DNA of 64,000 bases from Afipia sp. Root123D2. GTDB taxonomy: Bacteria; Pseudomonadota; Alphaproteobacteria; Rhizobiales; Xanthobacteraceae. This document shows positions 18,306 to 28,950 of the stretch, piece by piece. A program made the position numbers and the translations under genes. Each line of letters opens with the position of its first letter. Within the stretch, counting starts at the first letter, position 1. Where the stretch lies: NCBI RefSeq assembly GCF_001425835.1, contig NZ_LMDP01000001.1, positions 1,241,476-1,305,475 of the forward strand, read 5' to 3'. A model generated the notes under the pieces. That model did no database searches, was not told where the DNA came from, and was given only the letters and a program-made list of their open reading frames with translations.

Positions 18306-20726
18306 ATGCGAATCGGAATGAACGTTCTAAAGGGCGGTTTCGCCGCTGCCCTGATCATGTTCGCTTTGCCCGCCGCGACCGTGGCGACCGCGACGCTGAC
18401 GGCCACGCAGGCTCAGGCTCAGACTGCCGCGTCGATTGGCGTCGAGGGTAATCGCCGTATCGAAGCCGACACCATCCGCTCCTATTTCCGGCCCGGCCCG
18501 GGCGGCCGCCTCGGCCCCGTCCAGATCGATGACGGCCTGAAGGCGCTGATCCAGACCGGCCTGTTCCAGGACGTCCAGATTCAGCATCGCGGCGGCCGGC
18601 TGGTCGTGGTCGTGGTCGAGAACCAGGTCATCAATCGCGTTGCCTTCGAGGGCAACAAGAAGATCAAGGACGAGCAGCTCCAGGCTGAAATCCAGTCCAA
18701 GCCGCGTGCCGCCTTGTCGCGCGCGACGGTGCAGTCCGACACCCAGCGCATCACCGAAATCTATCGCCGCAGCGGCCGCTACGACGTGAGCGTGGTGCCG
18801 AAATACATCGAGCAGCCGAACAACCGCGTTGACCTCGTGTTCGAAGTCACCGAGGGGAAGAAGACCGGCGTCGAGTCGATCGAGTTCGTCGGCAACAAGG
18901 CATTCTCGGGCTATCGCCTGCGCGACGTCATCAAGACCCGCGAGACCAATCTTCTGAGCTTCCTCTCCTCGGGCGACGTCTACGATCCGGATCGCGTCGA
19001 GGCTGACCGCGACCTGATTCGCCGCTACTACCTGAAGAACGGCTACGCCGACGTTCAGGTGGTCGGCGTGCTGACCGAGTATGACCCCGCCAAGAGGGGC
19101 TTCATCGTCACCTTCAAGATCGAGGAAGGCCAGCAGTACCGCGTCGGATCGGTCGATTTCCAGACCACCATCCCGTCGCTGGACGCCAACTCGTTCCGCG
19201 GCCTGTCGCGCGTCAGCGTCGGATCGGTTTACAACGCCGAAGCCATCGAGAAGTCGGTCGAGGAAATGTCGATCGAGGCCTCGCGCCGCGGCTATGCCTT
19301 CGCGAGCGTCAAGCCGCGCGGCGAGCGCAATTTCGAGCAGCACACCGTTTCGATCGTTTTCTCGGTCGATGAAGGCCCGCGGGTCTACATCGAGCGCATC
19401 AATATCCGTGGCAATACCCGTACCCGCGATTACGTGATCCGCCGCGAGTTCGATATCGCCGAAGGCGACGCCTACAACCGCGCGCTGGTTGATCGCGCCG
19501 AGCGCCGCCTCAAGAACCTCGACTTCTTCCAGTCGGTGAAGATCACCCAGGAGCCGGGCTCGTCTCCCGACCGCATCATCCTGAATGTCGATCTCGAGGA
19601 AAAGTCCACCGGCGACTTCTCGGTGTCCGGCGGTTACTCGACGTCTGACGGCCTGCTGGGCGAAGTCAGCATCGCCGAACGCAACCTTCTGGGCCGCGGC
19701 CTCTACGCCAAGGCGGCCGTGCAGTATGGCCAGTACGCCCGCGGTTACTCGCTGTCGTTCGTTGAGCCTTACCTGTTCGGCTACCATGTCGCGCTGGGCA
19801 TGGACCTCTATCAGCGCCAGCAGCTCTCGAACAACTACATCTCGTACGACAGCAAGACGCTCGGCTTCAGCCCGCGCCTCGGCTTCCAGCTTCGCGAAGA
19901 CCTCGCGCTGCAGGTGCGTTACTCGATCTCGCGCCAGGAAATCACGCTGCCGAGCAACCTGACCAACTGTAACCTGAACCCGGCCAATCCAGTCCTGCCG
20001 GTGTTCGGACCTCCGGACTGCTTGGCGGACGGTGAAGCCTCGATCCCGATCAAGATGGAGTTGGCGCAGGGCCCGGTCCTGACCTCGTCGGTCGGTTATT
20101 CGCTGGTCTACAACACCCTCGACAACAACAAGAACCCGAACTCCGGCTTCCTCGTCACCTGGGCTCAGGACTTCGCTGGCGTCGGCGGCGACGTGAAGTA
20201 CATCAAGTCGACCATTGATGCGAAGTACTACGCTCCGATCGTGTCGGACATCGTCGGCCTGCTGCGCTTCCAGGGCGGCATGTTGAACGACTGGGGTGAC
20301 AACGGCCTGCGCATGCTGGATCACTTCCAGATGGGTCCGAACCTCGTCCGCGGCTTCGAACCGCTCGGCATCGGCCCGCGCGACCTCGGGAGCACCACGC
20401 AGGACGCGCTCGGCGGCACCAAGTATTGGGGCGTCACCGCCGAACTGCAGATGCCGTTCTGGTTCCTGCCCAAGGAAGTGGGCCTGAAGGGTGCCGTCTT
20501 CGCCGATGCCGGCTCGCTGTATGACTATAAGGGTCCGCAGTGCTGGGCCGAGATCGGGCAGTGCATCACGGCTGACAATGAAAACGTCATCCGCTCCTCG
20601 GTCGGTGTTGGCCTGATCTGGCAGTCGCCGTTCGGTCCGCTGCGCTTCGACTACGCGGTGCCGCTCAGCAAAGGCAAGAACGACCGCGTGCAGGAGTTCA
20701 GATTCGGCGGCGGAACCTCGTTCTGA
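18306..20726 (+). CDS. bamA: Outer-membrane protein assembly factor BamA
   Basis: An 806-residue Omp85 protein that folds and inserts outer-membrane beta-barrels. A signal peptide ends near AQAQT (residue 39). Five POTRA domains follow to about residue 440 (for example VEGNRRIEADTIRSYF, FEGNKKIKDEQLQAEI, FVGNKAFSGYRLRDVI). The C-terminal barrel contains VRGFEPLGIGPRDL and ends in Phe (EFRFGGGTSF). An alternative ATG lies four codons inside. It heads the lipid A and outer-membrane run lpxD-fabZ-lpxA-lpxI-lpxB. Confidence 0.95.
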   Translation: MRIGMNVLKGGFAAALIMFALPAATVATATLTATQAQAQTAASIGVEGNRRIEADTIRSYFRPGPGGRLGPVQIDDGLKALIQTGLFQDVQIQHRGGRLVVVVVENQVINRVAFEGNKKIKDEQLQAEIQSKPRAALSRATVQSDTQRITEIYRRSGRYDVSVVPKYIEQPNNRVDLVFEVTEGKKTGVESIEFVGNKAFSGYRLRDVIKTRETNLLSFLSSGDVYDPDRVEADRDLIRRYYLKNGYADVQVVGVLTEYDPAKRGFIVTFKIEEGQQYRVGSVDFQTTIPSLDANSFRGLSRVSVGSVYNAEAIEKSVEEMSIEASRRGYAFASVKPRGERNFEQHTVSIVFSVDEGPRVYIERINIRGNTRTRDYVIRREFDIAEGDAYNRALVDRAERRLKNLDFFQSVKITQEPGSSPDRIILNVDLEEKSTGDFSVSGGYSTSDGLLGEVSIAERNLLGRGLYAKAAVQYGQYARGYSLSFVEPYLFGYHVALGMDLYQRQQLSNNYISYDSKTLGFSPRLGFQLREDLALQVRYSISRQEITLPSNLTNCNLNPANPVLPVFGPPDCLADGEASIPIKMELAQGPVLTSSVGYSLVYNTLDNNKNPNSGFLVTWAQDFAGVGGDVKYIKSTIDAKYYAPIVSDIVGLLRFQGGMLNDWGDNGLRMLDHFQMGPNLVRGFEPLGIGPRDLGSTTQDALGGTKYWGVTAELQMPFWFLPKEVGLKGAVFADAGSLYDYKGPQCWAEIGQCITADNENVIRSSVGVGLIWQSPFGPLRFDYAVPLSKGKNDRVQEFRFGGGTSF

Positions 20727-20868
20727 GGTTGACCTGAGAGCGAAATCGGCAAAAGTAGATGCCGGTTCCGCGGTTGGACTGTCCCCAATCGCTTGATTTT
20801 ACGCATTTTATCCGGCGGCCGGTTTCCGGTCGCCGGACGATGTTTTAAGCCTGATCGCAGCGGGTGGC

Positions 20869-21957
20869 ATGGCGCAGCCGACGTTTTTCAAGCAGCCTTT
20901 GAAGCTGACGCTGGCCGAGATTGCCGCGCTGACGGGCGCGCGTCTGGCTGACCCAGCACGGGCCGACCGCGCCATCAGCGATCTCGCCCCCCTCGATCTC
21001 GCCGGTCCGATGCACCTGGCGTTCTTCGACAATAAGAAATACGCCGACGATCTGGCCCGGTCCCATGCCGGCGCCTGTCTCGTGACCGAGAAGCTGGAGG
21101 CAAGCGTTCCGCCCCGGATCGCGGCGCTCACGGTGGCGAACCCCTATGCGGCGTTCGTCCAGATCGCCCGCGAGCTTCATGCCGACAGCCTGCGGCCGGC
21201 CTCGTCGTTCGACACCGACGGGATCGCGCCATCTGCGATCATCCATCCGGGGGCCCGTCTGGAGGACGGTGTGACCGTCGATCCGCTCGCGGTGATCGGT
21301 CCCGGCGTCGAGATCGGATCGGGCACGGTGATCGGAGCGGGCGCCGTGATCGGTGCCAATGTCAGGATCGGCCGCGATTGCAGCATCGGCCCCGGCGCGA
21401 CCGTTCTGCATGCCTTGATCGGTAACAACGTCATCATCCATCCCGGCTGCCGGATCGGGCAGGACGGCTACGGTTTCGTTCCGGGGCCGGAGGGTCACCT
21501 CAAGGTTCCACAGACTGGCCGCGTCCTGATCCAGAACGATGTCGAGATCGGCGCCGGAACGACGGTCGACCGCGGCGCACTGCGCGACACCGTGATCGGC
21601 GAGGGCACCAAGATCGATAATCTGGTCCAGATCGGCCACAACGTCATGATCGGGCGGCGCTGCATCATCGTCAGCCAGAGCGGAGTCGCCGGCAGTTCGA
21701 CGCTCGGCGACGGCGCGGTGCTCGGCGCACGGGTTGGCGTCAGCGATCACGCCAGGATCGGCGCAGGCGCGCAGCTTGCCGCGCGTTCCAGCGTGGTCGG
21801 CGAGATTCCGGCCGGCGCGCGCTTCGGCGGCTCGCCGGCGAAGCCGATCAAACAATTTTTCCGCGAACTGTTCGAGGTCGAGCGGCTCGGCCGCTCGGGC
21901 GTCTCGGGCCATGCAAAGGCGACGGTGAAACTGCGCGAGGGTGAAGGACAAGACTGA
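20869..21957 (+). CDS. lpxD: UDP-3-O-(3-hydroxyacyl)glucosamine N-acyltransferase LpxD
   Basis: A 362-residue enzyme of the third step of lipid A synthesis. It has the LpxD N-terminal domain, then a left-handed beta helix of hexapeptide repeats (for example [20 protein letters not shown] near residues 145-164). The catalytic His is probably in [14 protein letters not shown] near 250. It ends in a basic alpha-helical tail. The TGA stop overlaps the fabZ ATG by one base. Confidence 0.94.
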   Translation: MAQPTFFKQPLKLTLAEIAALTGARLADPARADRAISDLAPLDLAGPMHLAFFDNKKYADDLARSHAGACLVTEKLEASVPPRIAALTVANPYAAFVQIARELHADSLRPASSFDTDGIAPSAIIHPGARLEDGVTVDPLAVIGPGVEIGSGTVIGAGAVIGANVRIGRDCSIGPGATVLHALIGNNVIIHPGCRIGQDGYGFVPGPEGHLKVPQTGRVLIQNDVEIGAGTTVDRGALRDTVIGEGTKIDNLVQIGHNVMIGRRCIIVSQSGVAGSSTLGDGAVLGARVGVSDHARIGAGAQLAARSSVVGEIPAGARFGGSPAKPIKQFFRELFEVERLGRSGVSGHAKATVKLREGEGQD

Positions 21958-22442
21958 TGGAGCATCCGGTCCCCGAAGGGGAGATCACAGATTATCCGGT
22001 CACGATTGAAGCGGCGGAGATCGACGTCATCCTCAAGACGTTGCCGCATCGCTTTCCGTTTCTGCTGATCGATCGCGTTATCGACATTCGCGGCGACTAT
22101 GCGGGCATTGGCGTCAAGAACGTCACGGTCAACGAGCCGCAATTCCAGGGGCACTTCCCGAACCGGCCGATCTTCCCCGGCGTGCTGATGATCGAAGGCA
22201 TGGCGCAGACCGCAGGCATCATCGGCATGTTGTCGGCGACGGAGACCCAGCGCCCGACGGCGGTCTATTTCGTCACCATCGACAAATGCAAATTCCGCAC
22301 GCCGGCGCTGCCCGGCGACACCATTTTTTACCACATGCGCCGCATCAACCGGAAACGCGCGATCTGGTGGTTTCACGGCCAGGCCAAGGTCAACGGCAAG
22401 GTCGTCGCGGAAGCCGAGATCGGCGCGATGCTCGCGGACTGA
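21957..22442 (+). CDS. fabZ: 3-hydroxyacyl-ACP dehydratase FabZ
   Basis: A 161-residue hotdog-fold dehydratase of fatty acid synthesis. The catalytic His is in [13 protein letters not shown] near residues 29-41 and the Glu in [15 protein letters not shown] near 72-86. It shares the pool of 3-hydroxyacyl-ACP with the LpxA and LpxD acyltransferases encoded on either side, which explains the conserved clustering. The ATG overlaps the end of lpxD. Confidence 0.95.
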   Translation: MEHPVPEGEITDYPVTIEAAEIDVILKTLPHRFPFLLIDRVIDIRGDYAGIGVKNVTVNEPQFQGHFPNRPIFPGVLMIEGMAQTAGIIGMLSATETQRPTAVYFVTIDKCKFRTPALPGDTIFYHMRRINRKRAIWWFHGQAKVNGKVVAEAEIGAMLAD

Positions 22443-22581
22443 GGTTGGCGGCCGCCGTTTCAAGTCATGATACGTAACAAATCATGACCACACCGGCGGC
22501 TGGGATCACGTACATCCAGACCGTATTGCGGATGATTTTGAATCGGCTTTCAGCCGCCGAACGGCACTGACGAGAGGACCA

Positions 22582-23385
22582 ATGAAGAATATAGATCCCA
22601 CCGCGCGGGTTGAAGATGGCGCGGTGATTGGCGACGGCGTCTCGATCGGCCCGTATTGCCTTGTCGGTCCCGACGTGGTCATCGGCGCCAACACGAAGCT
22701 CGTCTCTCACGTCAATGTCACCGCGCGCACGACGATCGGCGAGAACTGCACGATCTATCCGTTTGCCTCGCTGGGCACGCCGCCGCAGATATCGAACTAC
22801 GCCGAAATCCCGACGCAACTCGTGATCGGAAACAATTGCGTCATCCGCGAAGGCGTCACGATGAATTGCGGCTCGGTCAAGGGCGGCGGCATCACCCGCG
22901 TCGGCGATCGCGGTTTCTTCATGAACAATGCCCATGTCGGCCACGACTGCATCGTCGGGAACGATGTGGTGTTTGCGACATCGGCGACGCTCGGCGGCCA
23001 CTGCGAGATCGGCAATTATGTTTTCATGGGCGGGCTCACCGCCGCCCATCAGTTCGTCCGCATCGGACCGCAGGTGATGGTCGGAGGACTCTGCGCGGTG
23101 CGCAACGACGTCATTCCCTATGGATTGGTGAGCGGCGACTACGCGCATCTCGAGGGGCTGAACATTGTCGGGATGCGGCGGCGGCAGTTCACCCGTGAGC
23201 GCCTGAAGGCGATCCGCGCATTTTATCAGAAGCTGTTCCATGGACGCGGCGTGTTTGCCGAGCGGCTGGTCAAGCTCCAGCCTCTCGGTGCAACCGACCC
23301 CGCGATTGCGGAAATCCTGGCCTTTATCGCTGCGGACCGGCGGCGCTCTCTCTGTCTGCCGGCCGAGCAACACGACCACGCCTGA
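22582..23385 (+). CDS. lpxA: UDP-N-acetylglucosamine O-acyltransferase LpxA
   Basis: A 267-residue enzyme of the first step of lipid A synthesis. The N-terminal beta helix is built of hexapeptides (VIGDGVSIGPYCLVGPDVVI). The catalytic-His loop GGLTAAHQFVRIG lies near residues 151-163, and a helical C-terminal domain contains NIVGMRRRQFTRERL. A GAGAGGACC ribosome binding site precedes the ATG. The preceding 139 bp gap shows no other gene. Confidence 0.95.
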   Translation: MKNIDPTARVEDGAVIGDGVSIGPYCLVGPDVVIGANTKLVSHVNVTARTTIGENCTIYPFASLGTPPQISNYAEIPTQLVIGNNCVIREGVTMNCGSVKGGGITRVGDRGFFMNNAHVGHDCIVGNDVVFATSATLGGHCEIGNYVFMGGLTAAHQFVRIGPQVMVGGLCAVRNDVIPYGLVSGDYAHLEGLNIVGMRRRQFTRERLKAIRAFYQKLFHGRGVFAERLVKLQPLGATDPAIAEILAFIAADRRRSLCLPAEQHDHA

Positions 23386-23401
23386 CCTCTCCGGACACAC
23401 C

Positions 23402-24259
23402 ATGACCGATCAGGTTGCCGACATCTCGTCTCCCATCGGACTGATCGCGGGTGGCGGCGTGCTTCCGTTCGCGGTGGCGGAGTCGTTGAGCGCGCGCGAC
23501 GTCACGCCGGTGCTGTTTCCGCTCAAGGGGTTTTGCGATCCGGAGCAGGTCAATCGCTTTCGCCACCGCTGGGTCGCGCTCGGCCAGTTCGGCAAGATGA
23601 TGAGCGCGATGCGCAGCGAAGGCTGCCGCGACATTGTTTTCATCGGATCGCTGGTGCGCCCGGCGCTGTCCGATTTGCGGCTCGACTGGAAAACCATCCG
23701 GCTCATCCCGACCATTGTGAAAGGTCTGCGCGGCGGCGACGATCATATGCTCTCCGCCACGGCGGACATGTTCGAGCGCGACGGCTTCCGGCTGCTCGGG
23801 CTGCACGACGTCGCGCCGGATCTGTTGATGCCGGAAGGCTGCGTGACGTTCGCCAAACCCGACGACGCGGCGCTGTCGGACATTGCCATGGGCCGTGACG
23901 TGCTGCGCGCCACCGGGCCGTTCGACATCGGGCAGGGCGCGGTCGTGATCGATCGTCACATCGTCAGCCTCGAGGATATCGGCGGCACGGACAGCCTGCT
24001 GGCGCGCGTCGCAGGGCTGCGCGAGGAGGGCCGCCTGCGCGCGAAACCGGGACGCGGCGTGCTGGTGAAGGCGCCCAAGCCCGGGCAGGACCTGCGGTTC
24101 GATCTGCCGGCGCTGGGGCCGCGCACCGTCGCTGGTGCCGCTGCAGCGGGCCTTGCGGGCATCGCCATCGCCGCCGGACATTCGGTGGTCGCCGAACCGC
24201 AGGCGATGATCGAGGCCGCCGACAAGGCGGGCCTGTTCGTCATTGGGCTGCCGGCGTGA
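23402..24259 (+). CDS. lpxI: UDP-2,3-diacylglucosamine pyrophosphatase LpxI
   Basis: A 285-residue LpxI (DUF1009) protein, the hydrolase that replaces LpxH in alphaproteobacteria and makes lipid X. Conserved stretches: IGLIAGGGVLPFAVAES near the start, GGDDHMLSATADMFERDGF near 110, and a C-terminal domain with AGHSVVAEPQAMIEAAD. The ATG at 23402 gives the family-typical N-terminus; an upstream frame would run into lpxA. The stop overlaps the lpxB GTG start (GTGA). Confidence 0.92.
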   Translation: MTDQVADISSPIGLIAGGGVLPFAVAESLSARDVTPVLFPLKGFCDPEQVNRFRHRWVALGQFGKMMSAMRSEGCRDIVFIGSLVRPALSDLRLDWKTIRLIPTIVKGLRGGDDHMLSATADMFERDGFRLLGLHDVAPDLLMPEGCVTFAKPDDAALSDIAMGRDVLRATGPFDIGQGAVVIDRHIVSLEDIGGTDSLLARVAGLREEGRLRAKPGRGVLVKAPKPGQDLRFDLPALGPRTVAGAAAAGLAGIAIAAGHSVVAEPQAMIEAADKAGLFVIGLPA

Positions 24260-25440
24260 CCGGCCCCGGCGAGCCGCGTGCCGCGCCACTAACGGTCTTC
24301 ATGATCGCGGCGGAGGAATCCGGCGACCGGCTCGGCGCCGCGCTGATGGCCAGCCTCAACGCACGTCTTGGCGGCGGCGTGGCGTTTGCCGGTATCGGCG
24401 GCCGCGCCATGGGCCTGCAAGGATTGGTCTCGCTATTCCCGATCGAGGAATTGTCGATCATCGGCTTCGCGGCGGTGGCCCAGCGGCTGCCGATGCTCCT
24501 GCGTCGCATCCGCGAGGCGGCGGATGCCGTGCTCATGGCCAAACCCGACGTGCTCGTCATCATCGACAGTCCGGATTTCACCCACCGGGTGGCGCGGCGC
24601 GTGCGCGCCCGCGATCCGTCGATCCCGATCGTCAACTACGTGTCGCCGACGGTGTGGGCGTGGCGGCCGGGGCGTGCGAAGGCGATGCGCCGTTATGTCG
24701 ATCACGTGCTGGCGCTGCTGCCGTTCGAACCGCAGGAGCATCGCACCCTCGGCGGGCCGCCCTGCACCTATGTCGGCCATCCGCTGATCGAACAACTCGA
24801 TACGCTGCGGCCGGATTCTGATGAGCAAGCGCGGCGCGATGCCCAGCCGCCGGTTCTGCTGGTGCTGCCCGGCAGCCGGCGTGGTGAAATCCGCCATCAC
24901 ATGGCGCCGTTCGGCGAAACCCTGAGGCAACTGGCGGCGCAGGGCGTGGCGTTTGAAGCGGTGTTGCCGACCATGCCGCATCTGGTCGAGACGGTGACAG
25001 CCGCCGCCGCGGCCTGGCCGGTGCCGCCGCGCATCGTCGTCGGCGAGGAGGCCAAGCGCGCCGCGTTCCGCATCGCGCGTGCGGCGCTCGCCAAATCGGG
25101 CACCGTCACACTCGAACTGGCGCTGTCGGGCGTGCCGATGGTCACGGCCTATCGTGGCGGCGCAGTTGAAGCATGGATCGCGCGGCGCGTGGTGCGGGTG
25201 TCGTCGATCATTCTCGCCAATCTCGTGATCGGCGAGAATGTGATTCCGGAATTCCATCAGGAGGAATGTTCGGCGCCTCATCTCGCGCCCGCATTGCGCG
25301 AGATTCTGGCCGACACGCCGCAACGCCGTCGTCAGGTCGAGGCGTTCGCGCGCCTTGACGGCATGATGGCGACCGGCAAACCGCCGAGCGAAGCGGCGGC
25401 GGATGTCGTGATCGAGGTGCTGGAGCGGAACGCGGGGTGA
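24256..25440 (+). CDS. lpxB: Lipid-A-disaccharide synthase
   Basis: A 394-residue GT19 glycosyltransferase that joins lipid X to UDP-2,3-diacylglucosamine. Motifs: IAAEESGDRLGAALM near residue 17, then VIIDSPDFTHRVARRVRARD and PTVWAWRPGRAKAMRRYVDH. LVLPGSRRGEIRHHM is in the donor domain and KSGTVTLELALSGVPMV near 280. The GTG start overlaps lpxI. It ends the lpx run. Confidence 0.94.
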   Translation: MTGPGEPRAAPLTVFMIAAEESGDRLGAALMASLNARLGGGVAFAGIGGRAMGLQGLVSLFPIEELSIIGFAAVAQRLPMLLRRIREAADAVLMAKPDVLVIIDSPDFTHRVARRVRARDPSIPIVNYVSPTVWAWRPGRAKAMRRYVDHVLALLPFEPQEHRTLGGPPCTYVGHPLIEQLDTLRPDSDEQARRDAQPPVLLVLPGSRRGEIRHHMAPFGETLRQLAAQGVAFEAVLPTMPHLVETVTAAAAAWPVPPRIVVGEEAKRAAFRIARAALAKSGTVTLELALSGVPMVTAYRGGAVEAWIARRVVRVSSIILANLVIGENVIPEFHQEECSAPHLAPALREILADTPQRRRQVEAFARLDGMMATGKPPSEAAADVVIEVLERNAG

Positions 25441-25538
25441 TGTGGGCGCTTTAAGAAGCGCCGCTGTCTCGTCAAACACAATGTCGTCACCGGCCCTGTG
25501 CCGGTGATCCCGCTTAGGTAAAGCACGTGCCTTCCTAC

Positions 25539-25570
25539 GCGGGATGCCCGGGACAAGCCCGGGCACGACA
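25539..25570 (+). repeat. 32-bp palindromic intergenic repeat, copy 1
   Basis: GCGGGATGCCCGGGACAAGC continues with CCGGGCACGACA. Related 32-bp sequences lie at 30764-30795 and 51882-51913. The unit forms a hairpin around GACAA. It sits in the 238-bp lpxB-gltA gap, which otherwise holds only the terminator at 25625. Confidence 0.7.
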
Positions 25571-25624
25571 TCGAAAGTGGAGTGCTTTCCGAGAATGGTT
25601 GCCCCTCATGGTGAGGAGCACAAA

Positions 25625-25658
25625 CAGAACGGCCGGTGCAAAAGCACCGGCCGTTCTG
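25625..25658 (-). terminator. Terminator hairpin between lpxB and gltA
   Basis: A perfect 15-bp stem (CAGAACGGCCGGTGC pairing with 25644-25658) with an AAAA loop. It lies 20 bp beyond the gltA stop and about 185 bp beyond lpxB, between convergent genes. On the minus strand it is followed by TTTGTG; on the plus strand by CATTTT. It probably works for gltA and may act in both directions. Confidence 0.75.
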
Positions 25659-25678
25659 CATTTTCAGAGCCGTGAAAA

Positions 25679-26983
<1,305 letters not shown>

Positions 26984-27116
26984 CGTAAATGTCCCCGATG
27001 ACAGGAGGGCAGGGCGGACGAGGAGGTCGTCTTGCCATATATGGCGCGGCAAGCTCCGGTCCAGATGAGGTCAGCAGGATGGGTAGCTCATTGGCGAGTG
27101 CGCTGCAAGACGGCCC

Positions 27117-28559
27117 CTATCCCGCTTTCGGAGGGGCCGCCTGCGCCTGATCCTGCAGCCGATTCAGGCATGTGTCGCGGCCCAGAACCGCCAGAACGTC
27201 GAAAATACCGGGCGAGGTGGTGCGCCCGGTCAGCGCCACGCGCAGGGGCTGGGCAACAGCGCCGAGCTTCAGGCTGTTTTGCTCGGCGAAGGCACGCATC
27301 GCCGCTTCGATCGCGGCGGCGGTCCACGGTTCGACCGGCATCAAGGTATCGTGAAGGCGTCCGATCAGGGCTCGTGTCTCCGGGGTCAGCAGCGCGGCGG
27401 CTTTCGGTTCAATCGGCAGCGGCCGCTCGGCGAAAATGAAGTGTGCGCTGTCGATCAGCTCGACCAGCGTCTTGGCGCGCTCCTTCAGTCCCGGCATCGC
27501 CCGCAGGAGCTGGCTCCGGGTCTCATCGGTGAGCTTGGCCGCGATGGCGTCGCCGCCGGGAACGAATTGCAGCACGTCCTCGAAGGCCTTCGCCAGTTCA
27601 TCATCCGGCGTGGTGCGGATGTAGTGGCCGTTGAGATTTTCCAGCTTGGCGAAATCGAATCGCGCGGCGGAGCGGCCGATGGCCGGAAGATCGAAGGCGT
27701 CGATCATCTCCTGCGTCGAGAAGATCTCCTGGTCGCCATGGCTCCAGCCGAGCCGGACCAGATAGTTGCGCACGGCGGCGGGGAGGTAGCCCATTGCACG
27801 ATAGGCATCGACGCCGAGCGCGCCGTGGCGCTTCGAGAGTTTCGATCCGTCCGGCCCGTGGATCAGCGGAATGTGTGCCATCACCGGCACGGTCCATCCG
27901 AGCGCATCGTAGATATGTTTCTGGCGCGCGGCGTTGATCAGGTGATCGTCGCCGCGAATGACGTGGGTCACGCCCATGTCGTGGTCGTCGACCACCACGG
28001 CGAGCATGTAGGTCGGGTTACCGTCGGAGCGCAGCAGCACGAGGTCGTCGAGATTCTCGTTCTGCCATGTGACGCGGCCCTGGACCTGATCGTCGATCAC
28101 GGTCTCGCCGGTCTGCGGCGCCTTGAGGCGGATCACCGGCTTGACGCCGGCCGGTGCCTCGGACGGATCGCGGTCGCGCCAGCGGCCGTCGTAGCGCATG
28201 GCGCGGCCTTCGGCCTTGGCGGCCTCGCGCATCTGCGTCAGTTCCTCGGGCGAGGCGTAGCAGCGGTAGGCCTTGCCGGCGGCGAGCAACTGCTCGGCGA
28301 CCTCACGATGTCGGGATGCATTCTGGAACTGATAAACCGTGTCGCCGTCCCAATCGATGCCGAGCCATTTCAGGCCGTCGAGGATGGCCCCGATCGCCGC
28401 GTCGGTCGAGCGTTCGCGATCGGTGTCCTCGATCCGCAGCAGCATCTTCCCGCCGCGCTTGCGGGCGTAAAGCCAGTTGAACAGCGCGGTGCGCGCGCCG
28501 CCGATGTGGAGGAAGCCGGTCGGGGACGGCGCGAAGCGGGTGACGATGGGTTCAGTCAT
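27117..28559 (-). CDS. gltX: Glutamyl-tRNA synthetase
   Basis: A 480-residue class I synthetase. The HIGH motif is [20 protein letters not shown] near residues 12-31. The KMSKS motif is [10 protein letters not shown] near residue 246. A C-terminal anticodon-binding domain follows. It transcribes away from glnS; the two are separated by a 391-bp gap with two large palindromes. The presence of a separate GlnRS does not by itself show whether this enzyme also charges tRNA-Gln. Confidence 0.95.
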   Translation of the reverse strand: MTEPIVTRFAPSPTGFLHIGGARTALFNWLYARKRGGKMLLRIEDTDRERSTDAAIGAILDGLKWLGIDWDGDTVYQFQNASRHREVAEQLLAAGKAYRCYASPEELTQMREAAKAEGRAMRYDGRWRDRDPSEAPAGVKPVIRLKAPQTGETVIDDQVQGRVTWQNENLDDLVLLRSDGNPTYMLAVVVDDHDMGVTHVIRGDDHLINAARQKHIYDALGWTVPVMAHIPLIHGPDGSKLSKRHGALGVDAYRAMGYLPAAVRNYLVRLGWSHGDQEIFSTQEMIDAFDLPAIGRSAARFDFAKLENLNGHYIRTTPDDELAKAFEDVLQFVPGGDAIAAKLTDETRSQLLRAMPGLKERAKTLVELIDSAHFIFAERPLPIEPKAAALLTPETRALIGRLHDTLMPVEPWTAAAIEAAMRAFAEQNSLKLGAVAQPLRVALTGRTTSPGIFDVLAVLGRDTCLNRLQDQAQAAPPKAG

Positions 28560-28772
28560 TTCGGGCGGGCTGTCACTTTCAAATGCGGATGGGGAGGTGC
28601 GCGATGTTCTTGGGCGCGGCGTTTATCACACTGGCAGCAGGCTGTCTCACCGTCCTGCGAAATTGCCGGTCTGGCTAACGAACTGTTGCGGATGGTCCCC
28701 CGAGGGGCGCAGCTTCCTTCCGGAACCAAGCTCCGCCCCTTGGCGCGGCGGCCCGGATTTGGCACATAGAGC

Positions 28773-28848
28773 CCAATGTCCTGAATCCGAAGTTCGCCTC
28801 ATTTCGCGGCATCTTCCGTAGCGAACTTCGAATTCAAAAGGACATTGG
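28773..28848. repeat. 76-bp imperfect palindrome A upstream of glnS
   Basis: Outer arms CCAATGTCCT (28773-28782) and AGGACATTGG (28839-28848) and inner arms CGAAGTTCGC (28788-28797) and GCGAACTTCG (28821-28830) can fold into one long hairpin. It lies in the divergent gltX-glnS gap. No protein-coding signal is seen in this gap (28560-28950). Confidence 0.7.
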
Positions 28849-28859
28849 AAGTCGTATTT

Positions 28860-28935
28860 CCAGTGTGGCTTCGGTTCGCACGCCCGCAAACGAACGGGCA
28901 CCGAAATGATGCGGGCGTGCGAACCGCCACACTGG
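28860..28935. repeat. 76-bp imperfect palindrome B upstream of glnS
   Basis: The left arm 28860-28887 and right arm 28911-28935 pair over 25 bp (CCAGTGTGGC with GCCACACTGG, then GGTTCGCACGCCCGC with GCGGGCGTGCGAACC), interrupted by a three-base bulge TTC. It ends 15 bp before the glnS ATG, so it would form in the 5' leader if transcription starts upstream of it. Confidence 0.7.
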
Positions 28936-28950
28936 GTTGAAAGGGACCAA

